64,000 nucleotides of DNA, from assembly GCA_947503135.1 (NCBI GenBank), contig CANNCQ010000005.1, positions 62,001 through 126,000 on the forward strand, given 5' to 3'. A program made the position numbers and the translations under genes. Origin of the DNA: an uncultured Aquimarina sp. GTDB taxonomy: Bacteria > Bacteroidota > Bacteroidia > Flavobacteriales > Flavobacteriaceae. The notes below the pieces were generated by a model that saw only the letters and a list, made by a program, of their open reading frames with translations, was not told the DNA's origin and ran no database searches. Shown in pieces: positions 46,714 through 55,420 of this stretch (its first letter is position 1; every line of letters starts with the position of its first letter).

Positions 46714-46766
46714 GCTTGGGCGTTTCCCTCAAGGGTCGGGCTTTACGCTATATCTTTTTTATAGCT
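46714..46766 (+). repeat. Short structured intergenic element (REP-like)
   Basis: Just after the queD stop there is CTTGGGCGTTTCCCTCAAGG followed by GTCGGGCTTTACGC, and then GCTATA and TATAGC around a T-run. GCGT (46720-46723) can pair with ACGC (46745-46748), with CCC/GGG inside. From memory very similar strings recur between genes in many Flavobacteriaceae. One copy only is seen in this window. Confidence 0.5.
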
Positions 46767-46839
46767 ATTTTCGTTAGCACTACAATAGCAACAAAAAAGG
46801 ATGCCGCTGCAATCCCTAACGCAAAACAAAACTACACCA

Positions 46840-47619
46840 ATGGAAATTGATATTCCACAAGGAAAAAAAGTCTATTTTTCTTCTGATAATCATTTAGGAG
46901 CTCCTAATAAAACAGAAAGCAAAGCTAAAGAAGCAAAGTTTTTACGCTGGCTCGACGGCGTAAAAAAAGATGCTGCAGCTATTTTTCTCTTGGGTGACCT
47001 CTTCGACTTTTGGCACGAATACAAAACAGTAGTCCCTAAGGGTTTTATTCGTGTGCTAGGAAAATTAGCCGAAATTTCTGATAGCGGAATTCCAATACAC
47101 TTTTTCGTTGGCAATCACGACTTATGGATGGATGGCTATTTCGAAGATGAACTAAACATCCCTGTATACCACAAACCTAAAGAATTTATTATAAACAATA
47201 CTTCTTTTTTCATAGGCCACGGCGATGGATTAGGACCCAACGATAAAGGCTACAAACGAATGAAAAAAGTATTTACCAATCCACTAGCCAAATGGCTATT
47301 TAGGTGGATACATCCTGATATTGGCGTACGATTGGCTCAAAAACTATCAACCGAAAATAAATTAATATCTGGTGACGACGATTTAATATTTTTAGGAGAA
47401 GATAATGAGTGGCTAGTACAATATTGTAAAAGAAAATTAAATCAAAAACACCGTGACCACTTTGTGTTTGGACATCGACACTTACCTCTACAGATACCCT
47501 TAGAAAGCAATGCGCTTTACACAAATTTAGGCGATTGGTGCAACCACTTCACCTATGGTGAATTTGATGGAAAAAATATGTTCCTAAAATATTTTGAAAA
47601 ACCTAGCGATACGCTGTAA
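46840..47619 (+). CDS. UDP-2,3-diacylglucosamine diphosphatase family (LpxH-like)
   Basis: 259 aa from the ATG at 46840 (MEIDIPQGKKVYFSSDNHLG); a start at 46801 would add 13 non-conserved residues. Metallophosphoesterase motifs: SDNHLG, LLGDLFDFWH, FVGNHDLWM, IGHGDGLGP and FGHRHLPLQ, which bind two metal ions. LpxH cleaves the pyrophosphate of UDP-2,3-diacyl-GlcN in lipid A synthesis. Related phosphoesterases exist, so the exact substrate is likely but not certain. It meets the next gene tail to tail with a 17-base overlap. Confidence 0.87.
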   Translation: MEIDIPQGKKVYFSSDNHLGAPNKTESKAKEAKFLRWLDGVKKDAAAIFLLGDLFDFWHEYKTVVPKGFIRVLGKLAEISDSGIPIHFFVGNHDLWMDGYFEDELNIPVYHKPKEFIINNTSFFIGHGDGLGPNDKGYKRMKKVFTNPLAKWLFRWIHPDIGVRLAQKLSTENKLISGDDDLIFLGEDNEWLVQYCKRKLNQKHRDHFVFGHRHLPLQIPLESNALYTNLGDWCNHFTYGEFDGKNMFLKYFEKPSDTL

Positions 47620-48286
47620 ATAAAACCACTAAATCTTCACCTTGTATATTTACAGTACCATTAGTATACACCATATTAATTATAAAACCATCGTTAGTGA
47701 ATTCAGTTACTTGACCTCTTATAATACCTAAGTTATCTCCATTTTGATTACCATACCTAGCACCTATAGCATTCGTATTTGAAGCTAATCGGCTAATATC
47801 ATTTATTGAATTAGCACTAGCACCTAAGTAAATAACCTGTTGCACTGGCAATAAACCTCCGTCATCTCTGGCAAAACCATTCATAGTTCCAAAGGAGTTG
47901 TTCGGGCCATTGTTATTATTATTTCCTGTGGAATTATCATCTTCAAAATCAAGTGACTCTATATTTATATGAGCCACAAACGTAACAGACGAAGGTCTAA
48001 AAGGAATCCCTGTTACTGTAGCTGTTCCAGGCCCTGTAATTGTAAACACTCCAGGATATATATTTCCTGCAGTTAAAATTTCTTGCCAACCTGTATTTGT
48101 GTATTCAAATAAACGATGAATATCTGTATCGTATACTAAATTACCTTCTTGAATCGTACCAGTAATATTATTCAACCTATCATTAGTACTCAACCTAGGC
48201 ACCCCTAATAAGGAATTATTATCAATTGATTGGGCAGTAACAATATTAAATAATACTACAAAAACTGTTAGTACGTTTAATTTCAT
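47603..48286 (-). CDS. Secreted protein of unknown function
   Basis: 227 aa with a signal peptide (LTVFVVLFNIVTAQS). The first part (LLGVPRLSTNDRLNNITGTI, then GNLVYDTDIHRLFEY) is a motif seen in many Flavobacteriaceae cell-surface proteins. The middle is Asn- and Gly-rich (STGNNNNNGPNNSFG) and low-complexity. No enzyme motif and no T9SS sorting tail. Its 3' end overlaps the LpxH-like gene by 17 bases. The function is unknown. Confidence 0.75.
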   Translation of the reverse strand: MKLNVLTVFVVLFNIVTAQSIDNNSLLGVPRLSTNDRLNNITGTIQEGNLVYDTDIHRLFEYTNTGWQEILTAGNIYPGVFTITGPGTATVTGIPFRPSSVTFVAHINIESLDFEDDNSTGNNNNNGPNNSFGTMNGFARDDGGLLPVQQVIYLGASANSINDISRLASNTNAIGARYGNQNGDNLGIIRGQVTEFTNDGFIINMVYTNGTVNIQGEDLVVLFTAYR

Positions 48287-48464
48287 TTAAATACAATTAA
48301 CATTAGAAGTACTAAAATATTACAATCTAACTGAGCAACAAAGTATATAGTGCGTTTTATCGATTTTTTAAATCTTTTCATCTTAAATTTAAACTCGCTA
48401 AGACAAATCAATATATTTTTTTTACCTTAAAAATATTTATCACAATTAATTAGCCCCAAAACCT

Positions 48465-49397
48465 ATGCATGTTAAAATAGCAACAGCCTTTCAATACATA
48501 CTACTAACAATACTTTTTATTAGCTGTAAAGCCTACCAAGTTGAAACAAAATCAACAGACATGAGTTATACTGATTTTAGTAATGAACAACAATTTTGGA
48601 AATCTCCAGAGGGCAATATTGCTTACATAGATAAAGGGCAAGGCAAACCTTTACTATTATTGCATGGAGTACCTACCTCTGGCTGGTTGTACCGTAAAAT
48701 GATTGACCCTTTAGTTGCCAAAGGCTACCGCGTAATTGTACCCGATATGCTTGGTTTTGGAAATAGTGATCATCCTGGCGGTTATGACATTTACGACAAA
48801 TCAGCTCACGCCAAACGTATATTAGGTTTAATGGAGCATCTTAATATAAAAAACTGGCATCATGTGATGCACGATGCTGGCGGACTGTGGACTTGGGAGC
48901 TTTTTAAACAAAACCCCGAAAAAATAATCAATCTTACTGTTTTAAATACCATAATTTATCAAGACGGTTTTTGCCCTCCGGTACAAATTAAAAAAGGCCT
49001 TATCGGAAAAGTAATTATGTGGGGTTATCGTACTAAAACCAACCTAATGATAAAAAAATTATTTGAAGATGGCACGAATGATTACCCTATGAGTAAAGCC
49101 GATACTGAAGGATATACGATTCCTTTACGAAAAGGAAAAACCAATGCTTTGTATAAATTTTTCACTTCTAACACCAAAGCTATACCTGATTACTCGGGAG
49201 TAATTAAACAAATAAATATTCCTGTTCAAGTAATATGGGGTGAAAATGATAAAATATTGGTTTGGGACAAGCAGGCTTCTTCTGTTATTAACGATTTAAA
49301 AATAGATCCTAAAAACATTCACCTACTCAAAAAAAATCATTTTTTACAAGAGGAGGCTTCGAATGAGTTAATTCAATTTATTAGCGATTTTAATTAA
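48465..49397 (+). CDS. Alpha/beta-hydrolase lipoprotein with Asp nucleophile
   Basis: 310 aa. Lipoprotein signal (ILLTILFISCKAY, Cys21). Alpha/beta-hydrolase core: LLLHGVPTSGWLYR, a nucleophile elbow VMHDAGGLW with Asp137, the acid in VIWGENDKI and the His in KKNHFLQEE. An Asp nucleophile is typical of haloalkane dehalogenases and epoxide hydrolases. The two halide-binding residues of dehalogenases (Asn after HG, Trp after the Asp) are Val69 and Ala138 here, so dehalogenase activity is doubtful. It lies 5 bases before a Crp/Fnr regulator. Confidence 0.82.
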   Translation: MHVKIATAFQYILLTILFISCKAYQVETKSTDMSYTDFSNEQQFWKSPEGNIAYIDKGQGKPLLLLHGVPTSGWLYRKMIDPLVAKGYRVIVPDMLGFGNSDHPGGYDIYDKSAHAKRILGLMEHLNIKNWHHVMHDAGGLWTWELFKQNPEKIINLTVLNTIIYQDGFCPPVQIKKGLIGKVIMWGYRTKTNLMIKKLFEDGTNDYPMSKADTEGYTIPLRKGKTNALYKFFTSNTKAIPDYSGVIKQINIPVQVIWGENDKILVWDKQASSVINDLKIDPKNIHLLKKNHFLQEEASNELIQFISDFN

Positions 49398-49402
49398 ACA
49401 AA

Positions 49403-50035
49403 ATGATCGAAAAGCTTAATAGTAGCTATAATCACTTATTTGAGAAAGAGCTATTAAAAGAAATATCGGAAGTGGGAACCTATTACGAGGTGCCTGCCGA
49501 CACTATGCTAATTGACCTTGATCAACCTATTACAAGTATGCCCTTGCTATTGAAAGGAGCTATTAAAATTCTGAAAGAAGATACCGATGGTTCAGAGCTA
49601 TTAATTTATTTTATTGAAAAAGGAGAAACCTGTGCCATGACAATGAATTGTTGCTTAGGCTCTAAAAAAAGTGAAATACGAGCCATTACCGAAGTAGATA
49701 CACAACTTGTTATGATACCTGTTCAAAAAATGGAAGAGTGGACTGGGAAATATAAAAACTGGAGGCATTTTGTTTTTAATAGCTACCATAATAGACTAAG
49801 CGAAATGCTTGCAACCATTGAAAGTGTAGCTTTTGGAAATATGGACCTGCGTTTAACCAATTATTTAAAAGAAAAATCGCGGATAAATAATTCGAAAACA
49901 ATTCAAAACACACATCAAGAAATTGCCTATGATTTACATAGCTCTCGCGTAGTAATTTCCAGATTACTTAAAAAAATGGAAAACAAGGATGCTATTAAAC
50001 TGCACCGAAATGCTATTGAAATTTTGAGTTTATAA
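49403..50035 (+). CDS. Crp/Fnr family transcriptional regulator
   Basis: 210 aa: an N-terminal cyclic-nucleotide-binding-like fold (LLLKGAIKILKEDTDGSELL) and a C-terminal helix-turn-helix (NTHQEIAYDLHSSRVVISRL). In place of the usual phosphate-binding cassette there is GETCAMTMNCCLGSKKSE, with Cys77, Cys83 and Cys84. This suggests a thiol, metal or sulfur signal instead of cAMP; that is inference. It is 5 bases after the hydrolase gene and about 2.5 kb from a YeeE/YedE sulfur-transport pair. Confidence 0.88.
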   Translation: MIEKLNSSYNHLFEKELLKEISEVGTYYEVPADTMLIDLDQPITSMPLLLKGAIKILKEDTDGSELLIYFIEKGETCAMTMNCCLGSKKSEIRAITEVDTQLVMIPVQKMEEWTGKYKNWRHFVFNSYHNRLSEMLATIESVAFGNMDLRLTNYLKEKSRINNSKTIQNTHQEIAYDLHSSRVVISRLLKKMENKDAIKLHRNAIEILSL

Positions 50036-50100
50036 AACTAAGCTTGATTTCAAAAAAAACCTCTGTATCTTTTATTCATTAATATACAAAAAGGCAAACC

Positions 50101-52293
50101 TTATAAAACCAGTAAACCGTGTTCTCTTAAAATATTTATAGGTTTTGAATACCAAAACAATTCAAAATGTTCAAATTGTTGTTCAAAATCCTGTTTCAAT
50201 TCTTTAAATGAATTTTGTTTTTGATTTAGGGGTGTGCTTTTTCTAAGTGCTTCAATAAGCCACGCTCCCTTTTCTTTATCAGTAGTGATCTTAATTTCTT
50301 CTCTTTTACTATGGAATGTCATTTCTAATGAGTTATAAATAACTCCTTTTTTTGATTTTCTTTTATGTTCTGTTACAGGCATATTTCCTAACCATACAAT
50401 TTTAGAAGTTTGCTTCGTGTTTAAGTTTTCTTCGTTAGCCAAGCTATCATAAATAAAATCGGGATGTATCGTGGTATCGGGTATTTCAAAATCGAACCAC
50501 TCTTGCAGCGGAAAATCAAATGCAATACCGTGCATATAATTAAATAACGATTTTTTTAAACCATAACTAAATTTAGAGTGGTCAATCCCTGTATGGTCTT
50601 TAAATTCAACATCGTTATTAGCAAATTCTATATTTTTATAATTAGGCGTAATTCCATATTCTGAAGGGTTAATACCAATAGGACTATGCGCTGTTAAAGC
50701 AAATTGATGCCAAAAACCCGACTGCAAAACGCCTAACTCAAATAATTGACGCACCATTTCTAAACTATCTACGGTTTCTTGAACGGTTTGTGTAGGGTAT
50801 CCGTACATCAAGTAAGAATGCACCATTATATCTGCTTCGGTAAAATTCCGCGTTACACGAGCAACTTGCTCTACAGTTACTCCTTTATCTATTAATTTCA
50901 ATAATCGATCAGAAGCTACCTCCAACCCTCCAGAAACGGCAATACAGCCCGAAGCTTTTAATAAGTAACAAAGGTCTTTTGTAAAGTTTTTTTCGAACCT
51001 AATATTAGTCCACCAAGTAACTACTAATTTTCGTTTCATGATTTCCAAAGCCACTGCTTTCATTAACGATGGCGGTGCTGCTTCATCTACAAAATGAAAT
51101 CCATTTTCGCCAGTTTGCTCAATCATTTGTTCCATCCTATCGACCAATAAATTGGCCGCTACCGGTTCGTAAACTTTAATATAATCTAACGAAATATCGC
51201 AAAAAGTACACTTACCCCAATAACAACCATGTGCCATAGTGAGTTTATTCCAACGTCCGTCACTCCACAAACTATGCATTGGATTGGCAATTTCAATTAC
51301 CGAAATATATTCTTGTAATTTCAAATCTGAATAATCGGGTGTACCAACTGCTACTTGCTTATAATCGGCTCTTTTTGTATTATTTTTGTATACTACTTTA
51401 CCTTCTTCTAATAAAAAAGTACGTTTAAATTCGCTCTTCACCCCTTTTCCATTAATAATGGAATCGAATACCAACTCTACGGGCAACTCTCCGTCGTCCA
51501 ATGTTATATAATCAAAAAACTCAAATACACGAGTATCGGTTACGGACCTTAACTCTGTATTAGGAAAACCACCCCCCATTGAAACCGTAATTTCTGGGTA
51601 GTTTTTTTTTATGTGCTGTGCACATTTAAAAGCACTGTATAAATTCCCTGGAAAGGGCACTGAAAGACCTACTAATTTAGGTTGAATTTCTTGCAAACGA
51701 GCGTCTAATATTTCGATTGTAAGCTCATCAATAAACGTAAATCCACCTTGTAAGTACTCATACAACTCATCAAAAGAGTTGGCGCTTTGTCCTAAACGTT
51801 CTGCGTACCTGCTAAATCCAAAATTTTCGTCGATACATTCCACCACAAAATCAGACAAATCTTCTAAAAACAGTGTTGCCAAATGCTTTGCCTTATCTTG
51901 CAAGCCCATGGCTCCAAATGCCCAATCCATATCTTCTAATGCTGAAAATCGAGACGCTTCAGGCAAAAAACCTTCCGTACAAATTTGCCTAGCAAACGTA
52001 GGATTGCTTCCTTGTAAAAAGGAGATTACTTTATCTAAAATTTGTAAATAATCTTCTCTTAAAGCATAAATACGGTGACTATTTTCGGAAACAATTGTAC
52101 CCTCTTCAAAGGCAAAATCAAAAACCTGTTGAAAGGTTTTTTCAGAAAACAACTCTAAAATTACCTCAATCCCTAAATCCATCTGAAAAACACTAATCCC
52201 TTTAGTATTTAAAAAACCCTTAAGATAAGCAGTCCCTGGGTACGGAGTGTTAAGTTGTGTAAAAGGTGGAGTGATAAGTACTATATCTTTCAA
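50101..52293 (-). CDS. B12-binding domain radical SAM protein
   Basis: 730 aa. The N-terminal half resembles a cobalamin-binding Rossmann fold (KLVGLSVPFPGNLYSAFKCA). The radical SAM cluster motif HGCYWGKCTFCDI is spaced CX4CX2C, not the usual CX3CX2C. FHFVDEAAPPSLMKAVALEI and SGGLEVASDRLLKLIDKGVT follow. Members are methyltransferases, cyclases or P-methylases; the substrate is unknown. No peptide precursor or obvious partner is adjacent. The gene stands alone between the Crp/Fnr gene and the YeeE pair. The ATG at 52293 begins DIVLITPPFTQLNTPYPG, the family's N-terminal strand. Confidence 0.87.
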   Translation of the reverse strand: MKDIVLITPPFTQLNTPYPGTAYLKGFLNTKGISVFQMDLGIEVILELFSEKTFQQVFDFAFEEGTIVSENSHRIYALREDYLQILDKVISFLQGSNPTFARQICTEGFLPEASRFSALEDMDWAFGAMGLQDKAKHLATLFLEDLSDFVVECIDENFGFSRYAERLGQSANSFDELYEYLQGGFTFIDELTIEILDARLQEIQPKLVGLSVPFPGNLYSAFKCAQHIKKNYPEITVSMGGGFPNTELRSVTDTRVFEFFDYITLDDGELPVELVFDSIINGKGVKSEFKRTFLLEEGKVVYKNNTKRADYKQVAVGTPDYSDLKLQEYISVIEIANPMHSLWSDGRWNKLTMAHGCYWGKCTFCDISLDYIKVYEPVAANLLVDRMEQMIEQTGENGFHFVDEAAPPSLMKAVALEIMKRKLVVTWWTNIRFEKNFTKDLCYLLKASGCIAVSGGLEVASDRLLKLIDKGVTVEQVARVTRNFTEADIMVHSYLMYGYPTQTVQETVDSLEMVRQLFELGVLQSGFWHQFALTAHSPIGINPSEYGITPNYKNIEFANNDVEFKDHTGIDHSKFSYGLKKSLFNYMHGIAFDFPLQEWFDFEIPDTTIHPDFIYDSLANEENLNTKQTSKIVWLGNMPVTEHKRKSKKGVIYNSLEMTFHSKREEIKITTDKEKGAWLIEALRKSTPLNQKQNSFKELKQDFEQQFEHFELFWYSKPINILREHGLLVL

Positions 52294-52320
52294 AAGAATA
52301 TTTGTATTAGCTATTGACTA

Positions 52321-52328
52321 CAAAGATA
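52321..52328 (-). promoter_or_regulatory. Possible -7 box for the radical SAM gene
   Basis: TATCTTTG on the minus strand, 27 bases upstream of the ATG at 52293, matches TAnnTTTG. There is no TTG at the right -33 distance. Confidence 0.4.
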
Positions 52329-52503
52329 CTCGATTTGAATATCCTATTATTACATTTAAGCAACTCCATTTATGAGCAATAATCCATTGCTCTGAATGAG
52401 TAACTTCTAAATTCAACCTTTGCTATTAATAAGCCGAGGAATGCTTAACTTTACTAAGTCCTTTTTTAAGAAATTAAAAGCCCAATTTTAAAATTCTCGA
52501 ATT

Positions 52504-53061
52504 ATGAACTGGATTTATAACCCCTGGCCTTGGTACGTCTCAGGGCCTATGATCGCATTTATTTTATTTACGCTCCTTATGGTTGGGAAACGATTTGGAA
52601 TGTCCTCGAACCTAAAAACACTATGCACTATTTGTGGAGCTGGCAAAAACACTTCTTTTTTCAAATTTGATTGGAAATCCCAAAAATGGAATTTAATTGT
52701 AGTCTTAGGAGCTATTATTGGTGGGTATATAGCCCACTCCTTTTTAAGCACTACTACTGCTGTAAATCTTAATCCTAATACAATTATCAATTTAAAAGCA
52801 CTGGGCTTTGAGAGTGCTGGAAAGGCTTATTTACCTGAAAAACTGTTTCGTATAGATGCACTAACCAATATTAAAAGCATTCTTGTGTTAGCTATTGGTG
52901 GCTTTTTAGTTGGTTTCGGGGCTCGTTATGCTAACGGCTGTACTTCTGGACACGCTATCTCGGGACTTAGTAATTTACAATTACCTTCTTTAATTGCTGT
53001 AATTGGCTTTTTTATAGGAGGGTTAGTTATGATTCATTTTATATATCCTTTAATTTTTTAA
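52504..53061 (+). CDS. YeeE/YedE family sulfur-transport membrane protein, subunit 1
   Basis: 185 aa, about five membrane helices. The family signature GFGARYANGCTSGHAISGLS carries the conserved Cys of the thiosulfate/sulfur channel. The N-terminal part has TLCTICGAGKNTSFF, another Cys pair. In E. coli the full-length YeeE (TsuA) imports thiosulfate; here the protein is half-length and its second half is encoded by the next gene (3-base gap). Substrate (thiosulfate or another sulfur species) is inferred. Confidence 0.88.
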   Translation: MNWIYNPWPWYVSGPMIAFILFTLLMVGKRFGMSSNLKTLCTICGAGKNTSFFKFDWKSQKWNLIVVLGAIIGGYIAHSFLSTTTAVNLNPNTIINLKALGFESAGKAYLPEKLFRIDALTNIKSILVLAIGGFLVGFGARYANGCTSGHAISGLSNLQLPSLIAVIGFFIGGLVMIHFIYPLIF

Positions 53062-53064
53062 CTT

Positions 53065-53481
53065 ATGAAAAGAGGTTTAACTTATTTAGGAATCGGAATT
53101 GTTTTTGGAATTACCATGTTTAAATCTGAAGCGGCATCTTGGTTTCGGATTTATGAAATGTTTCGGTTTGAATCCTTCCATATGTACGGAATTATAGGAT
53201 CTGCTTTGGTACTAGGCATTATAATTACCCAATGTATAAAACGCTTCAATATTAAATCTATTTATGGAGAACCTATTACTATTCCTTCTAAAGAAAAAGG
53301 ATTTTATAGATATATTATAGGTGGTATTATTTTTGGATTGGGTTGGGCTTTAGCAGGTGCCTGTCCGGGGCCTATGTTTACGTTAATTGGCGCTGGATTT
53401 ATTCCTATATTCGTGGTTATTGCTTTTAGTGTTTTAGGCACCTATATATATGGTATTTTGAAAGACAAACTGCCTCACTAA
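53065..53481 (+). CDS. YeeE/YedE family membrane protein, subunit 2 (DUF6691-like)
   Basis: 138 aa, four membrane helices. The key motif is GLGWALAGACPGPMFTLIGAG, with the conserved Cys, equal to the second repeat of YeeE. The gene follows subunit 1 by 3 bases; together they make a split transporter for thiosulfate or other reduced sulfur. The pair is followed by a GH10 xylanase gene after 33 bases, which is probably incidental. Confidence 0.85.
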   Translation: MKRGLTYLGIGIVFGITMFKSEAASWFRIYEMFRFESFHMYGIIGSALVLGIIITQCIKRFNIKSIYGEPITIPSKEKGFYRYIIGGIIFGLGWALAGACPGPMFTLIGAGFIPIFVVIAFSVLGTYIYGILKDKLPH

Positions 53482-53514
53482 TATATACAATAACAATATT
53501 AAATACTTCATGAT

Positions 53515-54645
53515 ATGTTAAAAAAGAAAACCCTTTTTCTGCTCCTTACTACTCTTTGCTTAACGCTAAGTAATGCACAAAAAAAAGCACCTTCTGCAGA
53601 AAAACAATCTCTTAAAGAAAACTTTAAAAACGATTTTTTAATCGGTGCCGCTGTAAATTCAAATCAATGTAAAGAATTGAATTTAGAAGAATCGGTATTG
53701 ATTAAAAAAGAATTCAATAGTATTACACCAGAAAACGATTTAAAATGGAGTAATATTCATCCCAGTAAAGATGGTTTTAACTTCGACTTAGCTGATAAGT
53801 ATGTATCGTTTGGAGAAAAAAACAACATGCACATTGTGGGTCACACTTTGGTTTGGCATAGCCAACTCGCATCATGGGTTAACAAAGTTCAACAAAAGGA
53901 CACATTGCAAAGCATCATTTCCAATCATATTAATACTATTGTAAAAAGATATAAAGGGAGAATAAATACTTGGGACGTTTTAAACGAAGCTTTAAATGAA
54001 GATGGTTCACCTAGAGAATCTGTATTTTATAATGTAATGGGTGGCGAGAATTATATTGACCTTGCCTTTGACCTTGCTGCAAAAGCAGATCCTGAAGCCA
54101 CTTTAGTTTACAATGATTATAATGTTTGTAATCCACAAAAAAGAAAAGGTGTAGTTCGAATTGTAAAAAGCCTAAAGAACAAAGGTGTAAAGATAGACGC
54201 TGTTGGAATTCAGGCACATTGGAACCTAACAGAACCTTCGATAGAAACTATAGAAAAAACAATAGAGACTCTTGCTGATTTGGATGTGCAAGTTATGTTT
54301 ACCGAATTAGATATTACTGTGATTCCGAGTCCTTGGGATCTTGAAGGTGCAGCTGTTGAGCAGAATTATGAGCAATACGAAAATGATCCTAAGATGAATC
54401 CTTATCCTGAAAAACTTCCAAAAAAAATAGAACGAAAATTAGCAAAACGCTACGAGGATATTTTTAAACTTTTTTTAAAACATAAAGATAAGGTAAGCCG
54501 AGTTACTTTTTGGGGCGTAAACGACGGACAGTCATGGTTAAATAACTGGCCTATTAAAGGGCGAACCAATTACCCTTTATTGTTTGACATTAAGAACAAA
54601 CCTAAAAACGCTTATTATTTGGTAAATGCCTTAAAGAAAAAGTAA
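53515..54645 (+). CDS. Endo-1,4-beta-xylanase, glycoside hydrolase family 10
   Basis: 376 aa, standard GH10 length, signal peptide to about residue 21 (LTLSNAQ). Catalytic acid/base Glu158 in WDVLNEALNEDG and nucleophile Glu264 in VMFTELDITVIP; NDLKWSNIHPSKDGFNF and HTLVWHSQLASW are the substrate-binding segments. It cleaves xylan chains, likely in the periplasm or outside the cell. Unlike the GH11 protein nearby it has no T9SS tail (it ends YYLVNALKKK). No xylosidase or xylose-use genes are in the window. Confidence 0.93.
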   Translation: MLKKKTLFLLLTTLCLTLSNAQKKAPSAEKQSLKENFKNDFLIGAAVNSNQCKELNLEESVLIKKEFNSITPENDLKWSNIHPSKDGFNFDLADKYVSFGEKNNMHIVGHTLVWHSQLASWVNKVQQKDTLQSIISNHINTIVKRYKGRINTWDVLNEALNEDGSPRESVFYNVMGGENYIDLAFDLAAKADPEATLVYNDYNVCNPQKRKGVVRIVKSLKNKGVKIDAVGIQAHWNLTEPSIETIEKTIETLADLDVQVMFTELDITVIPSPWDLEGAAVEQNYEQYENDPKMNPYPEKLPKKIERKLAKRYEDIFKLFLKHKDKVSRVTFWGVNDGQSWLNNWPIKGRTNYPLLFDIKNKPKNAYYLVNALKKK

Positions 54646-54672
54646 ACTACTTGTAAATAAAATCGTTCTAAT

Positions 54673-54909
54673 ATGAAAACAATGACTTGCAAACAACTCG
54701 GTGGCGCTTGTAATATTGAATTCCATGCCAATTCTTTCGAAGAAATTGCTGAATTAAGTAAAAAGCACGCTATGGAAATGTTTCAAAAGAAAGATCACGA
54801 TCACATAAAAGCAATGGACGCTATGCAACAATTAATGCAATCACCCATTGCCATGCAAAAATGGTTTGATGATAAAAAAGATAAGTTTAACACATTGCCT
54901 TCAAATTAA
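54673..54909 (+). CDS. DUF1059 protein
   Basis: 78 aa. MTCKQLGGACNIEFHANSFE is the DUF1059 start with its conserved cysteines, followed by a helical AMDAMQQLMQSPIAM. No function is established for the family. It lies 27 bases after the xylanase gene. Confidence 0.8.
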   Translation: MKTMTCKQLGGACNIEFHANSFEEIAELSKKHAMEMFQKKDHDHIKAMDAMQQLMQSPIAMQKWFDDKKDKFNTLPSN

Positions 54910-54967
54910 TAAAAGAAATAAGGGTACTCCATTTCTTTGTTGTACTATTTAAAACACACTTGAATTA

Positions 54968-55420
54968 ATGAATTCATTTAAAGAAAAAATACATCAGCAA
55001 TGCCTAATATTGGCTACTGAAAAACGAAATGAAATTTCGAATTCAATTAAACGTGTGCAGGAATCTTTATCTGCCGAAGGCAAAAGTACCGCTGGTGACA
55101 AACATGAAACTGGAAGAGCAATGCTTCAATTAGAACGCGAAAAACTTGGTATTCAGCTCAAAAATGCTGAAGAAACTTGTGCTGTATTGAAAAAAATAAA
55201 CACAACTTCAAAACATAAAAAAATTGCACTTGGTAGTTACGTAAAAACAAATGTAATGAGTTACTATCTATCGGTTTCTATTGGGCAATTTAGTATTGGG
55301 GAAGAAGTTATTTTTGCTATTTCCCCTCAATCGCCTATTGGTAACCTACTACTTGGAAAAACAATAAATGAATCATTACAATTTAATAGGAAAACCCAAA
55401 CTATTCTCGATGTAATTTAG
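54968..55420 (+). CDS. GreA/GreB-like protein
   Basis: 150 aa. The N-terminal part is a charged helical pair (MLQLEREKLGIQLKNAEETC) preceded by AEGKSTAGDKHETGRA, and the C-terminal part resembles the FKBP-like domain of Gre factors (IFAISPQSPIGNLLLGKTI). Gre factors rescue stalled RNA polymerase, but the acidic tip residues at the end of the coiled coil are not evident here, so a different role with polymerase is possible. Sequences like this are often labelled '3-oxoacyl-ACP synthase', which I see no support for. It overlaps the next gene by 20 bases, tail to tail. Confidence 0.7.
   Translation: MNSFKEKIHQQCLILATEKRNEISNSIKRVQESLSAEGKSTAGDKHETGRAMLQLEREKLGIQLKNAEETCAVLKKINTTSKHKKIALGSYVKTNVMSYYLSVSIGQFSIGEEVIFAISPQSPIGNLLLGKTINESLQFNRKTQTILDVI

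Noticed and set aside
48465..49397. Calling this gene a haloalkane dehalogenase
   Set aside because: The Asp nucleophile fits, but both halide-binding residues are replaced (Val69, Ala138).
54912..54938. AAAGAAAT/ATTTCTTT stem after the DUF1059 gene as a terminator
   Set aside because: The stem is only 8 bp and nearly all A/T, with no T-run; too weak to support.
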